From Parahaliea mediterranea (GTDB taxonomy: Bacteria; Pseudomonadota; Gammaproteobacteria; Pseudomonadales; Halieaceae): 64,000 nucleotides of DNA. Both the position numbers and the translations under genes were made by a program. The stretch's first letter is position 1. Every line of letters starts with the position of its first letter. Positions 21,756 to 29,799 of this stretch are shown here, in pieces. The DNA is taken from the NCBI RefSeq assembly GCF_017255185.1, contig NZ_JAFKCZ010000009.1:186001-250000 (forward strand), in the 5' to 3' direction. Under the pieces are notes generated by a model. It was not told the origin of the DNA and made no database searches. It saw only the letters and a program-made list of their open reading frames with translations.

Positions 21756-21849
21756 AAAAAGGGGTCAGAGCCCTTTTATCACATGACGAAATGGGGTCCG
21801 AAATGGGGTCAGAGCCCTTTTATCGCATTAAGGGTACTGACCCCTTTTT
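21756..21849. repeat. Second intergenic repeat family (GGGGTCAG type)
   Basis: Two direct copies of GGGGTCAGAGCCCTTTTATC (21761-21780 and 21805-21824) are followed by an inverted relative, AAGGGTACTGACCCC with a trailing T-run (21830-21849). The outer arms AAAAAGGGGTCAG and CTGACCCCTTTTT can pair. The element lies just after the ETF-QO stop and may double as its terminator. As in the GTAG arrays, the order is direct copies then one inverted copy. Confidence 0.75.
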
Positions 21850-21880
21850 AGGAAAAAAAGAGGGGAGCAGGCTCTTCGAT

Positions 21881-22432
21881 CTACGCCAGGGGCCAGGTAT
21901 TTCCGCTGCTGCGGATGGCGGGAACGCCATCCACTTCCTCGGCCTGCTCCACCAGCCTGTACCAGGCGGGGCGGGTGCACAGGGCGCTCAGTCCGTGGGG
22001 CAGGCGTATCCCCGCCACGCCGTCCCGCTCGCGGTCGAGAAACAGGGGATGCTCCGCGTCGATGGGATAACGTTTGCCGGTGTTCAGGGTCGCGGTATAG
22101 ACGCCCTCCTCCCCGTCCGCGCCGGCCTCGATCTCAATAATGGTCAAGGGATGAGCCTCCACCCGCAGGCGCCATTTCTCAGCGGGCGTAACCAGGTAGT
22201 ACTCCCCGTCGTCTTCCCGCCGCAAAATACTGGCGAACAGGCGCACAATGGCCTCGCGACGGATCGGGTCACCCTCGTGCCACCAGCTGCCGTCGGCGCG
22301 AATTTCGATATCGATATCGCCGCTCAGCGGCGGATTCCACAGGTGAATGGGCGGTTCGTCGAAGTTGCGGCGCCCCTTGACCTGCCGCTCCAGTGAGCGC
22401 AAGGGGTCTGGCGTGTCGGCTGGCTCTGGCAT
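21881..22432 (-). CDS. DUF1285 protein
   Basis: A 183-residue protein with the DUF1285 pattern: PPIHLWNPPLSGDIDIEI at the N-terminus, then DGSWWHEGDPIRREAIVRLFASIL, YYLVTPAEKWRLRVEAHPL and a C-terminal RPAWYRLVEQAEE. It has no signal peptide or membrane segment, so it is cytoplasmic. Family structures show a two-domain fold with possible ligand binding; the function is unknown. It is convergent with ETF-QO and divergent from the YiiX-like gene with a 51-base gap. Confidence 0.88.
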   Translation of the reverse strand: MPEPADTPDPLRSLERQVKGRRNFDEPPIHLWNPPLSGDIDIEIRADGSWWHEGDPIRREAIVRLFASILRREDDGEYYLVTPAEKWRLRVEAHPLTIIEIEAGADGEEGVYTATLNTGKRYPIDAEHPLFLDRERDGVAGIRLPHGLSALCTRPAWYRLVEQAEEVDGVPAIRSSGNTWPLA

Positions 22433-22483
22433 ACATACTCCGGCTGCGTTATAACGGGGCAGTATAGCTTCTCAAGGGACAGC

Positions 22484-23335
22484 ATGATCAATTGGACGCG
22501 CAAAAGACTCGTTAGGTGGCTGCAAAAGAAACGCCCGCTCCCCAGCACCCCGCTGAGCGACTTTGAGCGCATTCGCCACGAGGTCAAACCCTGCGATGTC
22601 ATTCTCGTGGAAGGCCGCTCCCGGGTGAGCGAGGTTATCAAGCTGATTACCCAGAGCAGCTGGTCCCACGCGGCGCTCTACATCGGCCGCCTGCACGACC
22701 TGGAAGACCCCCTGCTGAAGGATCTGCTGCGCCATCACTATATCGGCACGGCAGACAAGCAGTTAATCATCGAGAGCGAACTCGGACTGGGGACGGTGGT
22801 GCGCCCGCTGACCACCTATGAGAGCGAACACCTGCGTATCTGCCGGCCGCGCAATCTGGGCTTTCACGACAGCCAGCAGGTTATCGCCTATGCCATCGGC
22901 AGGCTGGGCTCCGCCTACGACGTGCGACAGATATTCGACCTCGCGCGCTTCCTGTTTCCCTGGTGGATACTTCCGCGTCGCTGGCGCTCCAGCCTGTTTA
23001 AAAGCAATCCCGGCGCCAGTACCCACACCGTGTGTTCGACCATGATCGCGGAGGCTTTCGGCAGCATACAGTTTCCCATACTGCCACTGGTCAAACGGCT
23101 GGAGGGCGATCGCTACAAGCTCTATATGCGCAATCCGAAGCTGTGCACTCCCAGCGACTTCGACTATTCGCCCTACTTCGACATCATCAAGTACCCCTTC
23201 CTGGACTTCCACCAGTACGCCGACCAGCGTTTGCTGCCCTGGAGCGGCGCGGGAGAGCTGAGCGAGGACGAGCGGGCCTTGTACGTTTCGGCCGGGGCCA
23301 CGTTGCCGGTGGAGACGGTGATTGACGAGGCGTGA
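22484..23335 (+). CDS. YiiX/YebB-like (permuted NlpC/P60) cysteine hydrolase
   Basis: A 283-residue protein resembling the DUF830/YiiX permuted papain-fold enzymes: CDVILVEGRSRVSEVIKLIT and SWSHAALYIGRL (catalytic His) precede THTVCSTMIAEAF (catalytic Cys). This reversed His-then-Cys order defines the permuted group. Such enzymes cleave amide or ester bonds in peptides or lipids. A hydrophobic aromatic stretch (FDLARFLFPWWILP) could contact membrane. There is no signal peptide, so it is probably cytosolic or peripheral. A REP array follows immediately. The substrate is unknown. Confidence 0.78.
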   Translation: MINWTRKRLVRWLQKKRPLPSTPLSDFERIRHEVKPCDVILVEGRSRVSEVIKLITQSSWSHAALYIGRLHDLEDPLLKDLLRHHYIGTADKQLIIESELGLGTVVRPLTTYESEHLRICRPRNLGFHDSQQVIAYAIGRLGSAYDVRQIFDLARFLFPWWILPRRWRSSLFKSNPGASTHTVCSTMIAEAFGSIQFPILPLVKRLEGDRYKLYMRNPKLCTPSDFDYSPYFDIIKYPFLDFHQYADQRLLPWSGAGELSEDERALYVSAGATLPVETVIDEA

Positions 23336-23352
23336 TGGGGCGGTAACGGGGT

Positions 23353-23534
23353 GGTCGAATGAAATCGACCCTACAGGGGGCGGGGGCGTGGTGGTCGAAT
23401 GAATTCGATCCTACGGGGTGCGGGGCGTGGTGGTCGAATGAATTCGACCCTACAGGGTGCGGGGGCGTGATGGTCGAATGAATTCGACCCTACAGGGTGA
23501 GCCGCCTCCCGTGTAGGGTCGAATTCATTCGACC
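23353..23534. repeat. REP array C: four direct copies plus one inverted copy
   Basis: Direct copies lie at 23353-23374, 23393-23414, 23432-23453 and 23472-23493 with a period of 39-40 bases and G-rich spacers. One inverted copy at 23513-23534 begins with the GTAG foot. Units are 22 bases; arms are GTCGAAT and ATTCGAC with a 2-base loop. The first copy has one arm mismatch (AAATCGAC) and the second ends GATCCTAC. The array occupies the gap between the convergent YiiX-like and serA genes. Confidence 0.9.
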
Positions 23535-23559
23535 ATCGCCTTCTTTCGACCGGTCCGGG

Positions 23560-24747
23560 TTACTTCCCGCAATCGCCGATCAGGCGAACGCTGGTAACGC
23601 CATCGAGGCCGCGCATCTGCGACAGCAGCGCTTCCGGTGGCGTGGTGTCGATGTCGATCAGGTTGTAGGCGACCTCGTCCCGGCTCTTGTTGAGCATGTC
23701 GATCACGTTAATGTTCTGCTCGGCGAGCAGCGTCAACACGCTGTTGAGCGTTCTCGGTACATTCTGGTTGGTGACCGCCAGGCGGCAGCCGCCGACCCGC
23801 TCCAACAACAGCGTGGGAAAATTGACCGAATTGCGAATGTTGCCGTTTTCGAGGAAATCTCGCAGCTGGTCCGCCGCCATCACCGCGCAATTGTCCTCGG
23901 CTTCGTCAGTGCTGGCGCCGATATGCGGCGTGAGGATAACGTCGTCGCGACCGATCAGGGCCGGGGTCGGGAAGTCCGCGATGTATTTGCGCAGCTGCCC
24001 GGCATCGAGGGCCTGGATCAGGGAGGCCTCGTCGACGATTTCCTCGCGGGCGAAGTTCAACAGGCAGGCGTGGGGCTGCATCGCGCTCAACAGCTCCGCG
24101 TTCACCAGGCCGCGGGTGGAGTCCAACACCGGCAGGTGCAGCGTCACGTAGTCACAGCGGGCGAACAGTGACGATAGCGCCTCGGCCTTGCGTACCTCGC
24201 TGGGCAGGCGCCAGGCGGCATCGACGGACAGGGCGGGGTCGTAGCCCACGACCTCCATGCCCAGGGTCAGGGCCATCTCGGCCACCAGGGAACCGATGGC
24301 TCCAAGCCCCACGACACCGAGGGTCTTGCCGTGCAGTTCATTGCCCTTGAAGCGCTTCTTGTTGGCCTCCAGGGTCTTGTTCAGCTCGCCCTTGTCGGTG
24401 AATTCGCCGAGGGTGTGTACGTATTCACTGCCGGCGACAATTCCGCGGGAACCCAGCAGCAGACCGGCGGCCACCAGCTCCTTGACCGCGTTGGCGTTGG
24501 CGCCGGGCGTGTTGAACACAGGGATGCCGCGGCGCGTACATTCCTCGACGGGGATGTTGTTGACCCCCGCCCCGGCGCGGGCGATTGCCAACACCGAGTC
24601 GGCAATGTCCGCCGGCTGCAACTTGTGGCTGCGCAACAGGATCGCCTCGGGATGCGAGAACTCACTGGCGATTTCGTAGCTTTCCCGCGGCAGGCGGTCG
24701 AGGCCGCGCACCGAGATCTGATTGAGAGTGAGGATCCGATTGGCCAT
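23560..24747 (-). CDS. serA: D-3-phosphoglycerate dehydrogenase with ACT domain
   Basis: The first enzyme of serine synthesis, oxidising 3-phosphoglycerate with NAD. Its 395 residues match the shorter SerA type: an N-terminal substrate domain (ARAGAGVNNIPVEECTRRGI), a Rossmann domain (GKTLGVVGLGAIGSLVAEMA), the catalytic loop with His in LTPHIGASTDEAEDN, and a C-terminal ACT domain (LTLLAEQNINVIDMLNKSRDEV) that in relatives senses serine. Two ATGs lie close together; the one at 24747 (MANRIL) is chosen because AAGGA is five bases ahead of it but abuts the other. It starts nine bases after the ppiD stop, so it is probably cotranscribed. Confidence 0.94.
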   Translation of the reverse strand: MANRILTLNQISVRGLDRLPRESYEIASEFSHPEAILLRSHKLQPADIADSVLAIARAGAGVNNIPVEECTRRGIPVFNTPGANANAVKELVAAGLLLGSRGIVAGSEYVHTLGEFTDKGELNKTLEANKKRFKGNELHGKTLGVVGLGAIGSLVAEMALTLGMEVVGYDPALSVDAAWRLPSEVRKAEALSSLFARCDYVTLHLPVLDSTRGLVNAELLSAMQPHACLLNFAREEIVDEASLIQALDAGQLRKYIADFPTPALIGRDDVILTPHIGASTDEAEDNCAVMAADQLRDFLENGNIRNSVNFPTLLLERVGGCRLAVTNQNVPRTLNSVLTLLAEQNINVIDMLNKSRDEVAYNLIDIDTTPPEALLSQMRGLDGVTSVRLIGDCGK

Positions 24748-24755
24748 GTTCATCC

Positions 24756-26636
24756 TTAATAAACCGTAATGTCCGCGGCCTTGCGCAGACCCTGCTGGTA
24801 CTCCCGCAGCACCAGTTCGCCCAACTCGCGGCCGATTTGTTGTCGCAGCTGTTGCTGGCGCGGGGCCGACAGGCTGGCGTAACTACCGGGGCTAACCCGG
24901 GACACCTCGATTACCTGCGCATCCCCGGCAGCGGTCAGTGTAAAGTCGACCCGGGTCTCGCCCTCCGCCGGCGCGGGCAGGCGGAACGCGGCCGCCGCCA
25001 CTGCCGGAGGCAACATGCCGGCGTCCTGTTCGGCGCCAATTTCAAGCTGCCACTCGTACCCCAGATCGTCCGCCACGTCTTCCACTGATTCACCCTGGCG
25101 AAGGCGAGCCACGGCCTGCTCGGCGCGCGCGCTGATGGCCTCCCGCACCTGCCGCTCGGTGATCGTCGCGACAATGTCCTCACGCACGCTATCCAGCGGC
25201 TGCAGCGCCGGAGGGTTGTGTTCGGCGACCCGCAATACCACAAACTGCCGCGGGCTCAGCTCCACCACTTCGCTGTTGTGCCCCAGCTCCAGCACATCCT
25301 CGGAGAACGCCGCGGACAGCAGCGACGGACTGGCGAACAGGCCGTCGAGCTGGTTGCGCGCCACGGGCTCGCTGCGCTGTACTTCCAGGTCCAGCTCCGC
25401 GGCCGGCCCCTCGAGATCCTGCGCGTTGAAGGCGATATCACGCAGCTCCTCGACCGCGCTCAACAGGCGGGCCCTGGCCTCCCGTTCGCGAATGCGTTGC
25501 TCCAGCTCGGGGCGCAGCTCGGCGAGGCTGGGCGCGTCGCCGTCACGGCGCTCGGTCACCTGGATAAAGTGCGTGCCGGCATCGGTCTCCACCGGCGGCG
25601 ACACCGCGCCGACCTCAAGGCTGGCAATCGCTTCTTCCATTGCCTCGGGGAAGGCATCGCCACCGCTAAACCCGAGGTCGCCACCGGCGGAGGCCGAGCC
25701 CACGTCGTCGGAATACTCCCCTGCCACCGCGGCGAATGCCTCGCCGCCATCCAGGGCGCTCTGCACGGCTGATACCCGGGCGGAAAAATCCGCGTCGCTC
25801 TCGCCCTCGCCCCGGGTCAGCAGGATATGCGAAACCCGGTTTTCGGTGCGGTACTGGTAACTGTTCTTTTCCTGCTCATAGAGCGACTGCAGCTCGTTTT
25901 CGTCCACGGGCTCGAAAAAGTCTTCCAGCGCCAGCTCAATGTAGTTGAGCACAACGGTCTCGCGGCTGTAAAAATCGGATTCATTCTCGCGGTAATAGGC
26001 CTCGATCTGCTCCTCGCCGACCTGCACGTCTGTCTGCGCGCTGTCGTAGGGTATGGTGAGGTAGCGCACATCGCGCTGCTCGGCCACGATGCTCGCGGTC
26101 AGATCCAGCTCGGCGGGCGTGGCAAACTCGCTGCCCACCAGGCCGCTGCGCAACTGGTTGATGACCAGGTCCTGTTGCAGGCCGGCCTTGAAGGACGACG
26201 GCGTGAACCCGGCCTGGGCCAGTGCGCTTTTGTACACTTCGGGGGAAAACTCGCCATTCATCTGGAACTGTTCCATGCCAGCGATAATGCGTCCGAGTTC
26301 GCTCTCGGATACCGTCAGTTTCATATCCCCGGCGGACTGTGCCAGCAAGCGCCGCTGTATGATGCCCTCCAGGGCCTGCCCGCTCAGTCGCTGGTCGTCG
26401 AGCAGTGCCGGGTCGATATTCTCCCCGAGCATGGCGATCAACTGCCGCTTCTGGGTATTAACCATCTGCTGCACTTCCTGGGGACTGATTTCCTCCCCAT
26501 TGACCTCGGCGACACCCGAGCTACCGCCACCGAGCAAGATGGATTCGATACCAAAGCCGGCAAAGGCGATAACAATGAGCCATACCACGATCTTGGCCGC
26601 GGTACCCTGAATATTCTGGCGTATGTCCTGGAGCAT
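24756..26636 (-). CDS. ppiD: Periplasmic folding chaperone PpiD (SurA_N/PPIase)
   Basis: A 626-residue inner-membrane-anchored periplasmic chaperone associated with the Sec translocon. Residues 1-35 form the cytoplasmic tail and single transmembrane helix (KIVVWLIVIAFAGFGIESIL). A SurA-N-like chaperone domain follows (VAEVNGEEISPQEVQQMVN, AGFTPSSFKAGLQQDLV). A parvulin domain lies around residues 265-360 (RVSHILLTRGE, SAGGDLGFSGGDAFPEAMEEA, ETDAGTHFIQVTERRDG), then a second PPIC-like C-terminal region. Its position after lon-hupB matches E. coli. It lies downstream of a compound hairpin after hupB. Confidence 0.93.
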   Translation of the reverse strand: MLQDIRQNIQGTAAKIVVWLIVIAFAGFGIESILLGGGSSGVAEVNGEEISPQEVQQMVNTQKRQLIAMLGENIDPALLDDQRLSGQALEGIIQRRLLAQSAGDMKLTVSESELGRIIAGMEQFQMNGEFSPEVYKSALAQAGFTPSSFKAGLQQDLVINQLRSGLVGSEFATPAELDLTASIVAEQRDVRYLTIPYDSAQTDVQVGEEQIEAYYRENESDFYSRETVVLNYIELALEDFFEPVDENELQSLYEQEKNSYQYRTENRVSHILLTRGEGESDADFSARVSAVQSALDGGEAFAAVAGEYSDDVGSASAGGDLGFSGGDAFPEAMEEAIASLEVGAVSPPVETDAGTHFIQVTERRDGDAPSLAELRPELEQRIREREARARLLSAVEELRDIAFNAQDLEGPAAELDLEVQRSEPVARNQLDGLFASPSLLSAAFSEDVLELGHNSEVVELSPRQFVVLRVAEHNPPALQPLDSVREDIVATITERQVREAISARAEQAVARLRQGESVEDVADDLGYEWQLEIGAEQDAGMLPPAVAAAAFRLPAPAEGETRVDFTLTAAGDAQVIEVSRVSPGSYASLSAPRQQQLRQQIGRELGELVLREYQQGLRKAADITVY

Positions 26637-26651
26637 TTTTGGGGAGTCCGT

Positions 26652-26705
26652 TAAAAAACCAGTGCGCTTTTATACAAAAAAGCGCACTGGGTAGTGCGCT
26701 TTTGA
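26652..26705 (-). terminator. Three-arm hairpin/terminator between hupB and ppiD
   Basis: On the minus strand the order is arm AAAAGCGCACT, spacer ACCC, arm AGTGCGCTTTT, then a second AAAAGCGCACT(GG) arm and TTTTTT. The middle arm can pair with either flank: early pairing gives one hairpin with a 4-base loop, late pairing (13 bp, 26659-26671 with 26677-26690) gives a classic terminator with a U6 tail. It separates hupB from ppiD-serA and could act as a partial terminator. Confidence 0.75.
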
Positions 26706-26769
26706 GGTTGCTGCAAGCCGGTGGCTGCGCCTACGAGGGGCGAGTGCCGCCGGGTTCGAGCCTATTGGC

Positions 26770-27045
26770 TCAGGAGTTTACCGCGTCTTTCAGCGCCTTG
26801 CCCGCCTTGAAGCCGGGGACATTGGAGGCGGCAATCTGGATGGTCTGCCCGGTTTGCGGGTTGCGACCTTCGCGCGCGGCGCGGTGCTTGACGGCAAACG
26901 TGCCGAAACCAACCAGGGAAACCTGGTCACCTTTGGCGAGTGCCTCGGTGATACTGTCTACGACGGCATCCAGGGCACGGCCAGCGGAGGCTTTGGGCAG
27001 ATCGGCAGCCGCCGCGATTGCATCAATAAGTTCGGTCTTGTTCAC
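26770..27045 (-). CDS. hupB: DNA-binding protein HU-beta
   Basis: A 91-residue nucleoid-associated protein of the HU/IHF family. The N-terminal helices ([20 protein letters not shown]) and the DNA-intercalating arm with [15 protein letters not shown] are intact, with [14 protein letters not shown] before the arm. The GTG start at 27045 has AGGGGA upstream. It follows lon and precedes ppiD as in E. coli. It bends and compacts DNA, working as a homo- or heterodimer. Confidence 0.96.
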   Translation of the reverse strand: MNKTELIDAIAAAADLPKASAGRALDAVVDSITEALAKGDQVSLVGFGTFAVKHRAAREGRNPQTGQTIQIAASNVPGFKAGKALKDAVNS

Positions 27046-27085
27046 ACTTATCCCCTTGGAAGTTATAGGTGAAGTTCTAGTTGAC

Positions 27086-27105
27086 CCCGCGGGTGGAGCC
27101 GCGGG
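27086..27105. other. GC hairpin in the lon-hupB gap
   Basis: A 7-bp perfect stem (CCCGCGG with CCGCGGG) around a 6-base loop, about 40 bases upstream of the hupB start. It lacks a U-run on the minus transcript, so it may be a leader structure rather than a terminator. The rest of the 210-base gap between hupB and lon shows no gene. Confidence 0.45.
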
Positions 27106-27255
27106 CTTTCTTCAGAGTGTACGGTCGACACTTCGCGATGAAACAGAGCCGGGAAATAACTGGGTGAGCAGTGTAAAAACCCGGCCCCACGGTCACTCAT
27201 TCAGACGGCTGACTTTATACCAGAGCCCTGACAACGGTCAACCGCGAGCCCCCGT

Positions 27256-29664
27256 TTAATGCGTGTTTATGCGGCTTTGCTCACCCTGTTCCTCCTCGGA
27301 CGAGCCGGTGATCGTGCCGGCCAGGTACTCTTCGTCGGTGAGCGGTTCCGGCATGTACTCCAATGCAATGGCGAGCACTTCGTCGATCCACTTGACCGCG
27401 CGAATCTCGAGATCTTCCTTGATGTTGTCCGGAACTTCCTTCAGGTCGCGTTCGTTTTCCTTGGGAATGATCACGGTCTTGATGCCGCCGCGTCGCGCGG
27501 CCAGCAGTTTTTCCTTCAGGCCACCGATCGGCAACACCTCGCCACGCAGGGTGATTTCGCCGGTCATGGCCACGTCCGCGCGTACCGGAATACCCGTGCA
27601 CACCGACACAAGCGCGGTGCACATAGCGATCCCCGCACTGGGGCCATCCTTGGGAGTGGCACCTTCGGGAACATGAATGTGCACGTCGTGTTTCTCATGG
27701 TAACTTGCGTTGATACCCAGCACCTGGGAACGACTGCGCACCACGGTCGTGGCCGCCTGGATGGATTCCTGCATGACGTCGCCGAGTGAGCCGGTTTTCA
27801 CATGCCGCCCCTTGCCGGCCACCGACACCGCCTCGATGGTCAGCAGCTCGCCGCCGACCGAGGTCCAGGCCAAACCGGTGACCTGGCCGATTTTGTTCTC
27901 TTCCTCGGCGATACCGAAGTTGAACTTGCGCACGCCCAGCAGGTCACTGAGCATCTCGCGCGTCACCGCCCCGCCCTCGCTGTCGCCGAGAGCAATGGCC
28001 TTGACCATTTTCCGGCACACCTTGGCGATTTCGCGCTCCAGCGCGCGCACGCCGGCCTCGCGGGTGTAGTAACGGATGATGTCGATGACCGTGTCTTCCG
28101 GCATCTCGATTTCATCTTTTTTCAGGCCGTTGCGCTTGATTTGCTTGGGGATCAGGTAGCGCCGGGCAATGTTGACCTTCTCGTCCTCGGTGTAACCCGG
28201 AATACGGATCACTTCCATGCGGTCCAGCAGCGGACCGGGGATGTTCATGGTGTTGGAGGTACACACGAACATCACATCGGAGAGGTCGTAGTCCACCTCC
28301 AGGTAGTGGTCGTTAAAGGCGTGGTTTTGCTCCGGGTCCAGCACCTCGAGCATCGCCGAGGCGGGATCGCCCCGGTGATCCATGCCCATCTTGTCGATCT
28401 CGTCGAGCAGGAACAGCGGATTGCGCACCCCGGCCTTGGCCATTTTCTGCAGCAATTTACCGGGCATGGAACCGATGTAGGTGCGGCGGTGGCCGCGAAT
28501 TTCGGCCTCGTCGCGCACACCACCCAGGGCCATGCGCACGAACTTGCGGTTGGTGGCGCGAGCCAGCGATTCGCCGAGGGAGGTCTTGCCGACCCCGGGC
28601 GGGCCCACCAGGCACAGCACCGGCCCCTTCACCTTGCGCACGCGCTTCTGCACCGCGAGGTATTCGAGAATGCGCTCCTTCACCTCTTCGAGCCCGTAAT
28701 GGTCTTCGTCGAGAATGACCTCGGCGCGCTTGAGGTCGTGCTTGACCTTGCTGCGCTTGGCCCAGGGCACCGACACCATCCAGTCGATATAACTGCGCAC
28801 CACCGAGGCCTCGGCGGACATCGGCGACATCATCTTCAGCTTCGACAGCTCGGACAGCGCTTTGTCGCGCGCCTCTTCGGGCATTTTGGCCTCGTCGATA
28901 CGCCCTTGCAGCTCATCCAGCTCGTTCGGCGCCTCGTCCATCTCGCCGAGTTCCTTCTGGATGGCCTTCATCTGCTCGTTGAGATAGTACTCGCGCTGGC
29001 TTTTCTCCATCTGCTTCTTGACGCGGCCGCGGATGCGCTTTTCCACCTGGAACAGGTCGATCTCCGCCTCCATCAGGCCCATCAGGTGCTCCAGGCGGGC
29101 GCGGATATCGGACATCTCGAGAATCTTTTGCTTCTCTTCCAGATCCACGCTCATGTGGGCGGCGATGGTGTCCGCCAGGCGGCCGGGCTCGTCGATGCCG
29201 GTCAGCGAGGTCAGCACCTCGGCGGGCACTTTCTTGCTCAGGTTGACGTATTTCTCGAACTGGCCGACGGTGGAGCGCAACAGCCCCTCGACCTCGTCCT
29301 CGGGAATCTCGTCGCTCTCGATCTCGCGCACCCCCGCCACCGCGAAGGCGCCCTCGTCGTCGACGCTGTCGACCACCGCGCGGTAACCGCCCTCGACCAG
29401 CACCTTGATGGTGCCGTCCGGCAGTTTCAGCAGCTGCAGGATATTGGACACGGTGCCCACCTGGTAAATGTCGTCGGCGCCGGGGTTGTCGTCGGCGGCA
29501 TCGCGCTGCGCGACAAGCAGCACCTGCTTGTCACTGGCCATCGCGTCTTCCAGCGCCTCGATGGATTTCTCCCTGCCGACGAACAGCGGCAGCACCATGT
29601 GCGGGTAGACCACCACATCGCGCAGCGGCAACAGGGGAAGTTCGATGACTGAGGAAGCACCCAT
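27256..29664 (-). CDS. lon: ATP-dependent protease La (Lon)
   Basis: An 802-residue AAA+ serine protease that degrades misfolded and regulatory proteins. The N-terminal LON domain (LPLLPLRDVVVYPHMVLPLF) is followed by a coiled-coil region, an AAA+ module with Walker A GPPGVGKTSLGESLA and FLLDEIDKM, and a C-terminal peptidase with the catalytic serine in PKDGPSAGIAMCTALV and the lysine in GGLKEKLLAARRGGIKTVI. The ATG at 29664 (MGASSVIELP) has GGAGA upstream; the longer frame to 29766 has no family similarity. A good heat-shock promoter match lies just upstream. Confidence 0.97.
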   Translation of the reverse strand: MGASSVIELPLLPLRDVVVYPHMVLPLFVGREKSIEALEDAMASDKQVLLVAQRDAADDNPGADDIYQVGTVSNILQLLKLPDGTIKVLVEGGYRAVVDSVDDEGAFAVAGVREIESDEIPEDEVEGLLRSTVGQFEKYVNLSKKVPAEVLTSLTGIDEPGRLADTIAAHMSVDLEEKQKILEMSDIRARLEHLMGLMEAEIDLFQVEKRIRGRVKKQMEKSQREYYLNEQMKAIQKELGEMDEAPNELDELQGRIDEAKMPEEARDKALSELSKLKMMSPMSAEASVVRSYIDWMVSVPWAKRSKVKHDLKRAEVILDEDHYGLEEVKERILEYLAVQKRVRKVKGPVLCLVGPPGVGKTSLGESLARATNRKFVRMALGGVRDEAEIRGHRRTYIGSMPGKLLQKMAKAGVRNPLFLLDEIDKMGMDHRGDPASAMLEVLDPEQNHAFNDHYLEVDYDLSDVMFVCTSNTMNIPGPLLDRMEVIRIPGYTEDEKVNIARRYLIPKQIKRNGLKKDEIEMPEDTVIDIIRYYTREAGVRALEREIAKVCRKMVKAIALGDSEGGAVTREMLSDLLGVRKFNFGIAEEENKIGQVTGLAWTSVGGELLTIEAVSVAGKGRHVKTGSLGDVMQESIQAATTVVRSRSQVLGINASYHEKHDVHIHVPEGATPKDGPSAGIAMCTALVSVCTGIPVRADVAMTGEITLRGEVLPIGGLKEKLLAARRGGIKTVIIPKENERDLKEVPDNIKEDLEIRAVKWIDEVLAIALEYMPEPLTDEEYLAGTITGSSEEEQGEQSRINTH

Positions 29665-29706
29665 AGTAATCTCCGGGTTGGGGGGGAATATCAGGCCAAT
29701 ACCGTT

Positions 29707-29734
29707 ATATGGGGCCGTATGGGGACAACACAAG
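29707..29734 (-). promoter_or_regulatory. Predicted sigma-32 (heat-shock) promoter of lon
   Basis: On the minus strand, CTTGTGT, 13 bases, CCCCATAT: close to the sigma-32 consensus CTTGAAA, 11-16 bases, CCCCATNT, with an exact -10. It sits 43 bases upstream of the lon ATG. lon is a classic heat-shock gene in gammaproteobacteria, which supports the call. Confidence 0.7.
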
Positions 29735-29799
29735 GGTCGCCCTGCCTGCTTCGCCCCTGGGCGCACCCCGGGATGGCCCGGAGTGCGCGGAAGGTCCCG

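Noticed and set aside
23353-23534. Regularly spaced repeats considered as a CRISPR array
   Set aside because: Spacers are short, G-rich and nearly identical to each other, the last unit is inverted, and no cas genes are present.
27802-29652. Long plus-strand frame opposite lon
   Set aside because: Shadow of the lon coding sequence; no ribosome-binding site and no family motif.
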